Of a DNA stretch of 64,000 nt, positions 49,103-60,021 are shown piece after piece; positions within the stretch are counted from its first letter, which is position 1, and every line of letters begins with the position of its first letter. The notes beneath the pieces are model-generated. The model was given only the letters and a program-made list of their open reading frames with translations. It was not told the origin of the DNA and ran no database searches. This DNA comes from Methylobacterium sp. Leaf104 (lineage in GTDB: Bacteria > Pseudomonadota > Alphaproteobacteria > Rhizobiales > Beijerinckiaceae). The stretch is from contig NZ_LMMZ01000034.1 in assembly GCF_001422885.1 (NCBI RefSeq), positions 3,055-67,054 of the forward strand, written 5' to 3'. Both the position numbers and the translations under genes were made by a program.

Positions 49103-49857
49103 GCCGGTTTGGCCCGGCCGAGGAAGCGCGCGAAGGCGGCCTGGGCTTCCGGCGCCCGCAGGCGCTCCTCGAAGGCGACGGCCTCGGCCTCGAGGGCGGC
49201 TTCCATGGCGGCCTGGTCGCCGCGGATGAGCGCCCGTGTCGCCTGCACCGCGCCGCGGGGCAGCCCGGCGAGGCGGGTGCCCTGGGCCTGGGCATGCTCC
49301 AGCAGCAGGCCGGCCGGCATCACCGCGTTGACGAGACCGAGGCCGAGCGCCTCGTCCGCATCGAAGCCCTGGCTCAGGAGCAGCATCTCGGTGGCCTTCA
49401 GGAGCCCGACCCGGCGCGGCAGCAGGTAGCTCGAGGCCGCCTCCGGAACGAGGCCGAGCTCCACGAAGGGCATGCGGAAGCGCGCGGCCGGGCTGGCATA
49501 GACGAGGTCGCAATGCAGGGTCAGCGTCGTGCCGATCCCCACCGCGATCCCGTCCACGGCGGCGATCATCGGCGTGCGGGTGCGGGCGAGCTGGCGGATG
49601 AACTGCAGGGCCGGGGCCTCGCGGAACGGCTTGCCCGCGCCCGCCACGAAGTCGGCGAGGTCGTTGCCGGCGCTGAACGCGCCCGGCGCTCCGGCGAACA
49701 CCACGGCGCCGATCGCATCCTGCGCATCGGCGTCCGCGAGGGCGGCGCGCATGGCGTCGTACATGGCGCCGGTCAGGGCGTTCTTCTTCTCGGGCCGGTC
49801 GATGCGGATGAGGCGGACGCCGTCGGCCGTATCCGCGATCGCGATGTGCTCGCTCAT
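49099..49857 (-). CDS. Enoyl-CoA hydratase/isomerase family protein
   Basis: 252 residues of the crotonase fold. The oxyanion-hole segments are GAFSAGNDLADF and DGIAVGIGTTLTLHCDLVYAS, and ELGLVPEAASSYLLPRRVG is the catalytic region. Crotonases hydrate or isomerise enoyl-CoA. It starts at ATG 49857 with AGGGCA just upstream. Sits between the acyl-CoA dehydrogenase and two SDR genes, consistent with successive beta-oxidation-type steps. Confidence 0.9.
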   Translation of the reverse strand: MSEHIAIADTADGVRLIRIDRPEKKNALTGAMYDAMRAALADADAQDAIGAVVFAGAPGAFSAGNDLADFVAGAGKPFREAPALQFIRQLARTRTPMIAAVDGIAVGIGTTLTLHCDLVYASPAARFRMPFVELGLVPEAASSYLLPRRVGLLKATEMLLLSQGFDADEALGLGLVNAVMPAGLLLEHAQAQGTRLAGLPRGAVQATRALIRGDQAAMEAALEAEAVAFEERLRAPEAQAAFARFLGRAKPA

Positions 49858-49916
49858 GGTGCCCTGCCCCTGGATGATGGTCGATTCTTGGGCCGGCCCA
49901 TTCCCGGCCCGGCCGG

Positions 49917-51680
49917 TCAGCTCGCCAGGGCGAGTTCCGCATCGTCGGTGAAGTGCCCGCCGGAGACGATGCTCGCCTCCAGCCCCTCGGCCGCGGTGAG
50001 GAGGTTGTCGGCAAAGAAGCGCGCGAGCGCGATCCGGCCGGCATGGGCCGGGTCGGTCCCGCCGGCCTTCAGGGCCGCGTCGGCGGCGAGTGCCTGGCGC
50101 CCGAGGCAGGCTCCGCCCTGCACGAGCCCGAACAGGCGCAGGTACGGCGTCGCCCCGGCCAGGGCCGCCTCGGGCCGGTTCGAGGCCAGCGCCTTGAGCT
50201 GGAAGCTCGTCGCCCGGTCCAGGCTCGCGATGCCGGCGCGCAGCCGGGCGCCGATGTTGCCGAAGGCCGGGTCGGGGTCCTTGAGGAAGCCCTCGGCGAT
50301 CCGGCGCAGGCCGGCGATCTGCGCCCGCACCGTGGCGCCGCCGTTCAGGGGGAGCTTGCGGGCGACGAGATCGATGGCCTGGATGCCGTTGGTGCCCTCG
50401 TAGATGCCCAGGATGCGGGCATCGCGCATGTGCTGCGCGGCGCCCGTCTCCTCGACGAAGCCCATGCCGCCATGCACCTGGACGCCGAGCGAAGTCACCT
50501 CGTTGGCGATGTCGGTGGAGAACGCCTTGGCGACGGGGGTCAGCAGGGAGGCCCGGTCGTGGGCCGCCTGCCCCTCCGGACCTTCCGCCGCATCGAGGGC
50601 GGCGGCGGTGAGGTAGCAGATGCCACGGGCGGCCTGGGTGAAGGCCTTCATGGTGAGCAGCATGCGCTGCACGTCGGCATGGGCGACGATCGGGCTCGCC
50701 TCCGCGGCCCCCGGCGCCTTGCCCTGGCGCCGGTCGCGGGCATAGCCGAGCGCCTGCTGGTAGGCCCGCTCGGCGATGCCGACGCCCTGCAGGCCGACAT
50801 TGAGCCGGGCCGAGTTCATCATCGTGAACATGCAGGCGAGGCCGCGATTCTCCTCGCCGATGAGCCAGCCGATGGCGCCGCCATTGTCCCCGAAGGCCAT
50901 CGAGCAGGTGGGCGAGCCGTGGATGCCGAGCTTGTGCTCGATGCCCGAGCAGCGCAGGTCGTTGCGGCCGCCGTCCGGCAGCACCTTCGGCACCAGGAAC
51001 AGCGAGATGCCGCGGGTGCCGGCCGGTGCGTCCTTCAGCCGGGCCAGCACGAGGTGGACGATGTTGTCGGTGAGGTCGTGCTCGCCGTAGGTGATGTAGA
51101 TCTTGGCGCCGACGATGCTGTAGCGGCCGTCGCCGAGGGGCTCGGCCCGGCTGCGCAGCAGCGCGAGGTCCGAGCCCGCCTGCGGCTCGGTCAGGTTCAT
51201 GGTCGCGGTCCATTCACCGGAGACGAGCTTGTCGAGGTATCGGCTCTTGAGGTCGTCCGAGCCGTGCCGGGCCAGCGCCTCGATGCCGCCCGCCGTGAGG
51301 AGCGGGCACAGGCCGAAGGCGATGCTCGCCGCGTTCCAGATCTCGTTGCAGGCGGCGTTGAGGACGAGGGGCAAGCCCTGGCCACCATGGTCGGGGTCGG
51401 CGCTGAGACCGTTCCAGCCGCCGGCGATCCAGGTCTGGTAGGCTTCGCGCCAGCCCGGCGGCGTGGTGATGACGCCGTCCTCGAGCGGCGTGCCGTGACG
51501 GTCGCCCACCCGGTTGAGCGGGGCGATGACCGATTCGGCGACCTTCCCGGCCTCGGCCAGGATCGCCTCGGCATCCTCCGCCGCGAGGTCGCCGTGCAGG
51601 CCCGCGGCGAGCGCGGCGTCGAGCCCGGCCACGTGGCGCAGGGCGAACAGCATGTCGGCCACCGGTGCGCGATAGGTCAT
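49917..51680 (-). CDS. Acyl-CoA dehydrogenase, long form (DmdC-like)
   Basis: 587 residues, the roughly 590-residue subfamily that includes 3-methylmercaptopropionyl-CoA dehydrogenase DmdC. FAD/acyl-CoA features: MNLTEPQAGSDLALLRSRA, GAKIYITYGEHD, KLGIHGSPTCSMAFGD, QVHGGMGFVEETGAAQHMRD, and the catalytic Glu in RILGIYEGTNGIQA. The C-terminal extension (about 470-587) is typical of this group. A strong GGGAGGA precedes ATG 51680. First gene of a four-gene operon. The substrate is not certain, and no other DMSP-demethylation gene is present. Confidence 0.92.
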   Translation of the reverse strand: MTYRAPVADMLFALRHVAGLDAALAAGLHGDLAAEDAEAILAEAGKVAESVIAPLNRVGDRHGTPLEDGVITTPPGWREAYQTWIAGGWNGLSADPDHGGQGLPLVLNAACNEIWNAASIAFGLCPLLTAGGIEALARHGSDDLKSRYLDKLVSGEWTATMNLTEPQAGSDLALLRSRAEPLGDGRYSIVGAKIYITYGEHDLTDNIVHLVLARLKDAPAGTRGISLFLVPKVLPDGGRNDLRCSGIEHKLGIHGSPTCSMAFGDNGGAIGWLIGEENRGLACMFTMMNSARLNVGLQGVGIAERAYQQALGYARDRRQGKAPGAAEASPIVAHADVQRMLLTMKAFTQAARGICYLTAAALDAAEGPEGQAAHDRASLLTPVAKAFSTDIANEVTSLGVQVHGGMGFVEETGAAQHMRDARILGIYEGTNGIQAIDLVARKLPLNGGATVRAQIAGLRRIAEGFLKDPDPAFGNIGARLRAGIASLDRATSFQLKALASNRPEAALAGATPYLRLFGLVQGGACLGRQALAADAALKAGGTDPAHAGRIALARFFADNLLTAAEGLEASIVSGGHFTDDAELALAS

Positions 51681-51802
51681 GATGCTTCCTCCCGCGCCTT
51701 GATTGAATCGACGCGTGTCGCCCCGTGTTTGACGCATGGCCCGGCCGGGCGCTAGGCCCGGGCTCTCCCCCGCGAAGGGGTGTCAGCGAAGATAGTTTAG
51801 AT

Positions 51803-52816
51803 ATGAACGATCTTGGGTCAATCCCCGGCGATGCGATCCCGCCCGTGGCGACCCGGCGCTTGGTCGAAGACGAAGGGGGGATCGCGGCCGCGGCGGCCCT
51901 CCTCCGTGACGGACAGGCCGTGGCCTTCGCCACCGAGACGGTCTACGGCCTCGGCGCCGATGCCACCGATCCGTCGGCGGTCGCGCGGATCTTCGCGGCC
52001 AAGGCGCGCCCGCGCTTCAATCCGCTGATCGCGCATCTCGCCGACGCGCAATCCGCCTTCGCCGAGGGCGTGTTCGACGCCGCGGCCCGCAGGCTCGCCG
52101 AGGCGTTCTGGCCCGGTCCCCTCACCCTCGTGGTCCCGGCGGCCCCGGGCTGCCGGGTCTGCGACCTCGCCCGGGCCGGTCTGCCGAGCGTCGCGCTGCG
52201 GGTCCCGGCCCCTCGGAGCACCCGGGCGCTGCTGGCGCAAGTCGGCAGGCCGGTCGCCGCGCCGTCCGCGAACCGCTCGGGCCGGGTCAGCCCGACCAGC
52301 GCCGACCATGTCCTCACCGACCTCGACGGCCGGATCGCCGCCGTGCTGGACGGCGGCGAGACGCCGGTCGGCGTCGAATCGACGGTGATCGCCTGTCTCG
52401 GCGGGCCGCCGCGCCTGCTGCGGCCGGGCGGCCTCACGCGGGAAACCCTGGAAACGCGGCTCGGCTCCGCCCTCTCGGGTCCGCAGGGTGACGATACGGC
52501 CCATCCGGTTGGCCCGGGATTGCTGGCCTCGCACTACGCGCCGCGGGCGCACGTCCGACTCGATGCGACATCCGTGTCGAAGGAGGAGGTCGTTCTACTG
52601 TTCGGCCCGGATTCCCCGGCCGGCGCCGAGGCGGCGCGGGCGTGCCTCAACCTCAGCCCGTCAGGCGATCTCGCCGAGGCGGCGGCCAAGTTGTTCTCCG
52701 CCCTGCGACAGCTCGACGGTGTCGCGGCATCGGTGATCGCGGTTGCGCCGATCCCGGAACGGGGGCTCGGCGAGGCGATCAACGACCGGCTTCGCAGAGC
52801 AGCGGCCCCACGCTGA
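51803..52816 (+). CDS. tsaC: L-threonylcarbamoyladenylate synthase (Sua5/YrdC/TsaC)
   Basis: 337 residues. The YrdC domain (about 15-210) has ETVYGLGADATD, AKARPRFNPLIAHL and PSANRSGRVSPT. The C-terminal Sua5 domain (about 235-337, GPGLLASHYAPRAHV at its boundary) makes this the long Sua5 form. It makes threonylcarbamoyl-AMP for the t6A37 tRNA modification. ATG 51803 is used; the open frame continues upstream without resemblance. Divergent from the acyl-CoA dehydrogenase operon. Confidence 0.94.
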   Translation: MNDLGSIPGDAIPPVATRRLVEDEGGIAAAAALLRDGQAVAFATETVYGLGADATDPSAVARIFAAKARPRFNPLIAHLADAQSAFAEGVFDAAARRLAEAFWPGPLTLVVPAAPGCRVCDLARAGLPSVALRVPAPRSTRALLAQVGRPVAAPSANRSGRVSPTSADHVLTDLDGRIAAVLDGGETPVGVESTVIACLGGPPRLLRPGGLTRETLETRLGSALSGPQGDDTAHPVGPGLLASHYAPRAHVRLDATSVSKEEVVLLFGPDSPAGAEAARACLNLSPSGDLAEAAAKLFSALRQLDGVAASVIAVAPIPERGLGEAINDRLRRAAAPR

Positions 52817-52836
52817 AATTTTTTCCGGAATTCCTT

Positions 52837-52861
52837 GGAACCCGAGGCGCGGGAGCACGTT
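52837..52861 (+). promoter_or_regulatory. sigma-EcfG-type promoter with no downstream gene on its strand
   Basis: GGAAC at 52837-52841 and CGTT at 52858-52861 are separated by exactly 16 bases, a perfect general-stress-response consensus. The next gene downstream is on the opposite strand, and a strong terminator follows within 75 bp, so the promoter appears to serve a short RNA. Confidence 0.7.
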
Positions 52862-52867
52862 TCAACC

Positions 52868-52936
52868 GTACGAAGGCCAGTTCAGCCCCCAATGGCCTTT
52901 TCCCTTCCAGGGCTCGGAGCGATCCGAGCCTTTTTT
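52868..52936 (+). ncRNA. Candidate stress-controlled small RNA (candidate A)
   Basis: About 69 nt, with the start placed roughly 7 bases after the CGTT element. A 7-bp hairpin (AAGGCCA 52873-52879 with TGGCCTT 52893-52899) presents a 13-base loop containing CCCCC. A short single-stranded stretch and an intrinsic terminator follow (8-bp stem, GCGA loop, six Ts). It lies between convergent genes tsaC and the Gre factor. There is no open frame with a start and ribosome-binding site. The alternative is that only the terminator is real, serving tsaC 94 bp upstream. Confidence 0.55.
52910..52936 (+). terminator. Intrinsic terminator
   Basis: GGCTCGGA (52911-52918) pairs with TCCGAGCC (52923-52930) around a GCGA tetraloop, followed by TTTTTT. 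Oriented on the plus strand. It ends the candidate small RNA and possibly also tsaC read-through. Confidence 0.85.
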
Positions 52937-52967
52937 CTTGGGCGCCGTCCTGGAAGCCGTCGCAGAA

Positions 52968-53429
52968 TCAACCGATCTCCGCGATCTCGCTCTCGTGCCC
53001 GTTCACCTCGACGACATCGCCCACGACCTTGCCGGTCAGCGCGCGCGCCATGGGCGAAACGTAGGAGATCGTGCCCTGCGCCGGATCGGCCTCGTCCTCG
53101 CCGACGATGCGGTAGGTTCGGCGGCTGTCGTCCTCGGCCAGGATCGTCACGGTGGAGCCGAAGCGGACCACGTCGCCGGGCTCGGCCTCGACCAGCTGCG
53201 CGGAGCTGCGCCGGGCCGTCCAGTAGGCGAGGTCGCGGTTGACCCGGGCGACGTCCGCCTGCGCGTCCGGCGTCAGGGCGGAGAATTCCGCCTGCAGGCG
53301 TGCGACCTCTGCCTCGATCTGGGCCAGGCCCTCAGGGGTGACGAAGTTGGGGTGGGACGAGATCTGGCGCTCGGGAAGATCCTCGAACACCGCGTCCCCG
53401 TCACGCTCACGAACGAATGCTTGGCTCAT
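52968..53429 (-). CDS. Transcription elongation factor GreA/GreB family protein
   Basis: 153 residues. The N-terminal coiled coil is short (TPEGLAQIEAEVARLQAEFSAL, AQADVARVNRDLAYWTARRSSA). The C-terminal FKBP-like GreA/B domain reads VVRFGSTVTILAEDDSRRTYRIVGEDEADPAQGTISYVSPMARALTGKVVGD (positions about 86-140) and is clear. Gre factors rescue backtracked RNA polymerase by stimulating transcript cleavage. The N-terminus ERDGDAVFEDLPERQISSHPN is typical of the GreB-like group in alphaproteobacteria. Single gene. Confidence 0.9.
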   Translation of the reverse strand: MSQAFVRERDGDAVFEDLPERQISSHPNFVTPEGLAQIEAEVARLQAEFSALTPDAQADVARVNRDLAYWTARRSSAQLVEAEPGDVVRFGSTVTILAEDDSRRTYRIVGEDEADPAQGTISYVSPMARALTGKVVGDVVEVNGHESEIAEIG

Positions 53430-53471
53430 GAAGCCGAAAACGCCCCGCCGGCGCCCAGCGTTCCATCGCGC

Positions 53472-54458
53472 TCACGCGACCTCGACCACCGTGCGTCCGC
53501 GGACCCGTCCGTCCAGGATCGCCTCCGCCACGGTGTCGACCCCGGGCAGCGGCACCGTCTGGGTCATCGCCGCCAGCTTGTCGTGGTCGAGCTCCCTGGC
53601 GAGGCGTCCCCAGGCCGCCCGTCGCTTCGCCTGGGGCGTGGTCACGCTGTTGACGCCGAGGAGCGAGACGCCGCGCAGGATGAAGGGGGCGACCGATGTC
53701 GGCAGGTCCATGCCTTGCGCCAGCCCGCAGGCCGCGACCGCGCCGTCCGCCTTCGTTCCGGCCAGGACGTTGGCGAGGGTCACCGAGCCGACGGCGTCGA
53801 TGGCCGCCGCCCAGCGCTCCTTGGCCAAGGGCTTGCCGGGCTGGCTCAGCTCCGCGCGGTCGAGGATCTCGGCGGCGCCGAGGCTGCGCAGGTAGTCGGC
53901 CTCCGAATCGCGGCCGGTGGAGGCGATCACGTGCCAGCCGGCCCGGGCCAGCAGGGCCACCGCCACCGAGCCCACGCCGCCGGAGGCGCCGGTGACGAGG
54001 ACCGGCCCCTGCGCCGGATTCACGCCGTGATGGTCGAGGGCCATCAGGCAGAGCATCGCGGTGTAGCCGGCGGTGCCGATCGCCATGGCCTGGGCGGCGC
54101 TCAGGCCCTCCGGCAGCGGGACCAGCCAATCGCCCTTGACCCGGGCGCGCTGGGCATAGGCTCCGAGATGGGTCTCGCCGACGCCCCAGCCGGTGAGCAC
54201 GACGGCGTCGCCGGGCTTGTATTCAGCGTGGTCCGAGGTCTCGACGATGCCGGCGAAATCGATGCCGGGGATCATGGGGAAGCGGCGCACCACCGGCGAC
54301 CTACCGGTCATCGCCAGCCCGTCCTTGTAGTTCACCGTGGAGTGGGTCACCCGGACCGTGACGTCGCCCGCCATCAGGTCGGCATCGTCGAAATCCCTGA
54401 AGGCGAGGGACTGCCCCGTCTCGGTCTTCTCGACGACCCAAGCCTTGAACTGACCCAT
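53472..54458 (-). CDS. acuI: Acrylyl-CoA reductase (AcuI/YhdH family)
   Basis: 328 residues of the medium-chain reductase family. FKAWVVEKTETGQSLAFRDF opens it; HSTVNYKDGLAMTG and IPGIDFAGIV are YhdH/AcuI signatures. The NADPH-binding motif is VTGASGGVGSVAVALLARAG. AcuI reduces toxic acryloyl-CoA to propionyl-CoA, which pccA (30481) could then carboxylate. ATG 54458 fits the family start. No Zn-binding residues, as expected. Confidence 0.9.
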   Translation of the reverse strand: MGQFKAWVVEKTETGQSLAFRDFDDADLMAGDVTVRVTHSTVNYKDGLAMTGRSPVVRRFPMIPGIDFAGIVETSDHAEYKPGDAVVLTGWGVGETHLGAYAQRARVKGDWLVPLPEGLSAAQAMAIGTAGYTAMLCLMALDHHGVNPAQGPVLVTGASGGVGSVAVALLARAGWHVIASTGRDSEADYLRSLGAAEILDRAELSQPGKPLAKERWAAAIDAVGSVTLANVLAGTKADGAVAACGLAQGMDLPTSVAPFILRGVSLLGVNSVTTPQAKRRAAWGRLARELDHDKLAAMTQTVPLPGVDTVAEAILDGRVRGRTVVEVA

Positions 54459-54563
54459 GGCAGACCTCCCGTTCACGGGTCTGAGGTGTGGCACGGGCGG
54501 CCCGAATCAAGCGGCCCCAAGCGCGGTAGCGTCCGAGGCGCGTGTTCGATCGCGGCGGACGGC

Positions 54564-55166
54564 TCAGTAGCCGTCGTAGATGCTGCCCGACGAGAAGCCG
54601 AGGCCTACGCCGACATCGGCCGAGCTGGCGCCGGTGATGCCGAAGGCATCCGGGAGCGAGCCGACGGCGAGGCTGGGACCGAAGGCGCCCGGGTATCCGC
54701 CCTGGCCGTAATTCGCCGGGACCCAGCCCGATCGGGCGGGCTGGACCAGGACGCGGCGGCGGACGCTGGCATATTCCGCCGGGATCGTCTCGGGGATCGC
54801 CTGCGCCGGCTGGACCAGGACGCGGCGACGGCGGACGGCGTATTGCGGCGGCACGTCGACCCAGCAGCCGATCAGCTCGCCATAGGCGTCGCGGCGGGTT
54901 TGCCAGACCCGGCCGCCCGGCGCCACGAGCACCCGCTCCGAGACGGTCTCGTAGACGGGGGGAACCGTGCGGTAGACGGTCTCGGCCGGACGGACGAGGA
55001 CGCGTTCCGACACGGCGCCGTAGACCGGGGGGGTGTTCACGCGGCGGTAGCACTCGGCGCCGCCGCAGCCGCCGGCCTGGGCCGAGGAGAACGGGGCCGA
55101 GGAGAAGGTGAGGACGGCGCCGGCGATGGCGGCGAGACTGATACGGGCTGCGACCGGCGTGGTCAT
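54564..55166 (-). CDS. Exported protein with four VLVxPA-type repeats
   Basis: 200 residues. A signal peptide (ISLAAIAGAVLTFSSAPFSSAQA) is followed by CGGAECYRRV and four related units around SERVLVRPAETVYRTVPPVY, SERVLVAPGGRVWQT, RRRVLVQPAQAIPETIPAEY and RRRVLVQPARSGW, spaced about 30 residues apart. The last third is Gly-rich. Such repeat proteins occur in Hyphomicrobiales envelopes with no known function. Upstream sequence to 55320 is AT-rich and likely holds the promoter. Confidence 0.8.
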   Translation of the reverse strand: MTTPVAARISLAAIAGAVLTFSSAPFSSAQAGGCGGAECYRRVNTPPVYGAVSERVLVRPAETVYRTVPPVYETVSERVLVAPGGRVWQTRRDAYGELIGCWVDVPPQYAVRRRRVLVQPAQAIPETIPAEYASVRRRVLVQPARSGWVPANYGQGGYPGAFGPSLAVGSLPDAFGITGASSADVGVGLGFSSGSIYDGY

Positions 55167-55359
55167 GACGGGTTCCTCGGATCGTGACGCTGTACAGGAC
55201 GGGATGGCGCGCGAAGCCCGCGCGCATCTCGACGTTCCAGAGGCCGCCAAGTTGCCGCTCGATCAAGCTGTATCGAGACTCAAGGTAAAATTAACCCAAG
55301 CTTAGGACTACTTAGAAGTTTCACTGCGTAGGTAAAAACCCGCGGAACTGTCGCGAAAG

Positions 55360-56421
55360 TCAGGTCTGCCCACGCTTGAGCTGGTAAAAGATGTGCCGGC
55401 CGATGACGTCCATCTTCTTCAGCCGGCGCGACCAGCCGGGTTTCACGTAGTCCGCATGGTAGTGCGTCGCCCCGCCGACCTCGCTCAGGTAGGTGCGTCC
55501 CTCGATCACCGCACTCGCGATGCGGGTGGCGGTCTGCCAGGACGGCCCGTCCGTGACCCGCAGGGATTTGCCCTCGCAGGCGAAGGAGAATTGGCAGCCC
55601 ATGTAGCGGTGCCGGTTCTGGTAGACGACGCCGCAGACATTGCCCGGATAGAGGCCGCTCTTCACCCGGTTGAGGACGACCTGGGCCACGGCGGCCTGTC
55701 CCTCCTCGGATTCGCTGCGGGCCTCGAAGTACACCGCCTCGGCGAGGCAGCGCTGCTCGCGGTCCATGGCATTTGGGCCGATCAGGTCGGCGTAGCGGTG
55801 ACGGGCGATGTCCGGGGGCGTGGCGGCGCCCGGCGTGGCCCCATCCGCCTGGGTTCCGCGCGGCGACAAGTCTGGGAAGGCGAGGCTCGCGGCGGCGATC
55901 TCGATCGGCGTCGCGTCGGCCGGGGCGGGCGTGGTCGAGGACAGGGCTTCGGCGCGGGGGATGGCGGGCGTCGCCCCGTCCTCCACGGCGACCACCGAGC
56001 CTTCGCCCTCCCCGCCGGGGTCGAGACCGAGATCGGGTGCCGGCACGAAGCCGGCGTCGAGATCGGGATTCCACGTGGCCGAGCCGGCCGCCAGCAATCC
56101 GCTCGCCGGGTCGGCGAGGCTGGCCCTGACCACGAGGGCCTCGCCCCGGCCCTCGGGCATGGCGATGCCGTCGGCACCGCCGCGGGCGTAGACCCGGTGC
56201 GGCGCGTGCGAACGGGTCTCTGTCCCGCCGAGACGCGCGCCCGGGGAGGCCGTCGCCAGGAGACGGCCCTGCCCGGCGGCCCATCCGGCGGCACCCGGCG
56301 CCATGTCCGTGCCGGCGGTGGCGGTGAAGGAGACGAGCAGCCCGATGCCGGCCGCCCAGGGGGTCATCGCGGCGCTGAGCCAGCGCAGATGCGACGCGCG
56401 TCGTAACCGTTTCGTACCCAC
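55360..56421 (-). CDS. Cell wall hydrolase, SleB family
   Basis: 353 residues if translation starts at GTG 56421. An N-terminal anchor or signal (MTPWAAGIGLLVSFTATAG) is preceded by a basic stretch, then comes a roughly 170-residue Ala/Pro-rich linker. The SleB catalytic domain starts near residue 220: CLAEAVYFEARSESEEGQ with the catalytic Glu, QVVLNRVKSGLYPGNVCGVVY, and GATHYHADYVKPGW. SleB-type enzymes are lytic transglycosylases of peptidoglycan; in non-sporulating alphaproteobacteria they remodel the wall. The start is uncertain. Confidence 0.88.
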   Translation of the reverse strand: MGTKRLRRASHLRWLSAAMTPWAAGIGLLVSFTATAGTDMAPGAAGWAAGQGRLLATASPGARLGGTETRSHAPHRVYARGGADGIAMPEGRGEALVVRASLADPASGLLAAGSATWNPDLDAGFVPAPDLGLDPGGEGEGSVVAVEDGATPAIPRAEALSSTTPAPADATPIEIAAASLAFPDLSPRGTQADGATPGAATPPDIARHRYADLIGPNAMDREQRCLAEAVYFEARSESEEGQAAVAQVVLNRVKSGLYPGNVCGVVYQNRHRYMGCQFSFACEGKSLRVTDGPSWQTATRIASAVIEGRTYLSEVGGATHYHADYVKPGWSRRLKKMDVIGRHIFYQLKRGQT

Positions 56422-56538
56422 GCCACCGACCCGCACCAGGATGCCAAACGCTCGGGTCGCCGGCCCCACGGGAGGGGTGAGGCGACCGTTGCGTTCAACT
56501 ATCGTGCGGTATGGTTGCGGAGCGGTTAAGCGCCGCCG

Positions 56539-56802
56539 TCAGAGCGCGCCGGGGCGTCCGTGCAGCGCCGCAAGGTTGCCGACCAGCGTGGCCAGACCGG
56601 AGCGAGCGCTCTCCTGGGCGCCGGCGATGCGCTCGGCATCGGCTCCGCTCTGCGTCGCCACGGCGAAGACGAACAGCGCCACCGTCGCGAGGCCGCCGAT
56701 GGCGGCCACGACCCAGAGATAGGCCTGCTGCATCGCGCGGGGCAGCGGCACCGCGACGGGATTTTCGTTGAGGAACAGAGGAGGTGGGCTGGTATCGTTC
56801 AT
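56539..56802 (-). CDS. Small single-pass membrane protein
   Basis: 87 residues: a polar Pro-rich start (MNDTSPPPLFLNENPVAVPL), one membrane segment (YLWVVAAIGGLATVALFVFAVAT) and a helical Ala-rich C-terminus (ADAERIAGAQESARSGLATLVGNLAALHG). No family is recognised. Same strand as the SleB gene but about 120 bp upstream of it; co-transcription is possible. Confidence 0.6.
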   Translation of the reverse strand: MNDTSPPPLFLNENPVAVPLPRAMQQAYLWVVAAIGGLATVALFVFAVATQSGADAERIAGAQESARSGLATLVGNLAALHGRPGAL

Positions 56803-56999
56803 GCCGGCGATCCCACGCGGTGGCTGCCGCCCTTGTGAGCAGGGTTGCCTGCGCGCAACGGTCTGGCACTAGCACTGAACGTGCCCGCGCGGAATCGGTT
56901 CGCCGCGTTTTCGACAATTTGTTGAACGGTTCGTTTCACGCCCGTCCGGGGGCGGCGCGGAGCCACCTCCGGACGGGGTGAGAGCAGGTCGTGGAGCGC

Positions 57000-59672
<2,673 letters not shown>

Positions 59673-59819
59673 CTGTATCCGTCCGCTTGCAGGAGTGAAC
59701 ACTGCCCCATGCCTAACACGGCGGGTTGGACCATCTTCTGCTGCAACGCAAGATGAACGTCTTCTCCAGGCCGGGACAGCGTGACGCTTCGGGTCGGCTG
59801 TAACGGAGCCGTTGCCCGA

Positions 59820-59972
59820 TCAGCCGAGCGCGCGGAACACGCCGAGGCCGATCAGGCCCACCAGGATGAGGTAGATCGCCACGATGAAGTTCAGCAGGCG
59901 CGGGACGATGAGGATCAGCACGCCGGCGGCCAACGCGATGACGGGCTGAAGGCTGGAGATCGTGATGGTCAT
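59820..59972 (-). CDS. DUF3096 family small membrane protein
   Basis: 50 residues: MTITISSLQPVIALAAGVLI, then LIVPRLLNFIVAIYLILVGL, then IGLGVFRALG. This is two hydrophobic helices separated by PRLLN, the DUF3096 pattern, common in proteobacteria and uncharacterised. ATG 59972, TGA 59820-59822. Too short for most gene callers but strongly family-like. Confidence 0.85.
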   Translation of the reverse strand: MTITISSLQPVIALAAGVLILIVPRLLNFIVAIYLILVGLIGLGVFRALG

Positions 59973-60021
59973 GGGGCGCGCTCCGGCACGGCTTCAGGAC
60001 TTGTGTGAGCCGCGAGGCGGC

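Noticed and set aside
49917..54458. DMSP degradation cluster, because a DmdC-like dehydrogenase and AcuI are near each other
   Set aside because: No dmdA, dmdB, dmdD or DMSP lyase gene is present, and the two genes are in separate units. Both families have wider roles.
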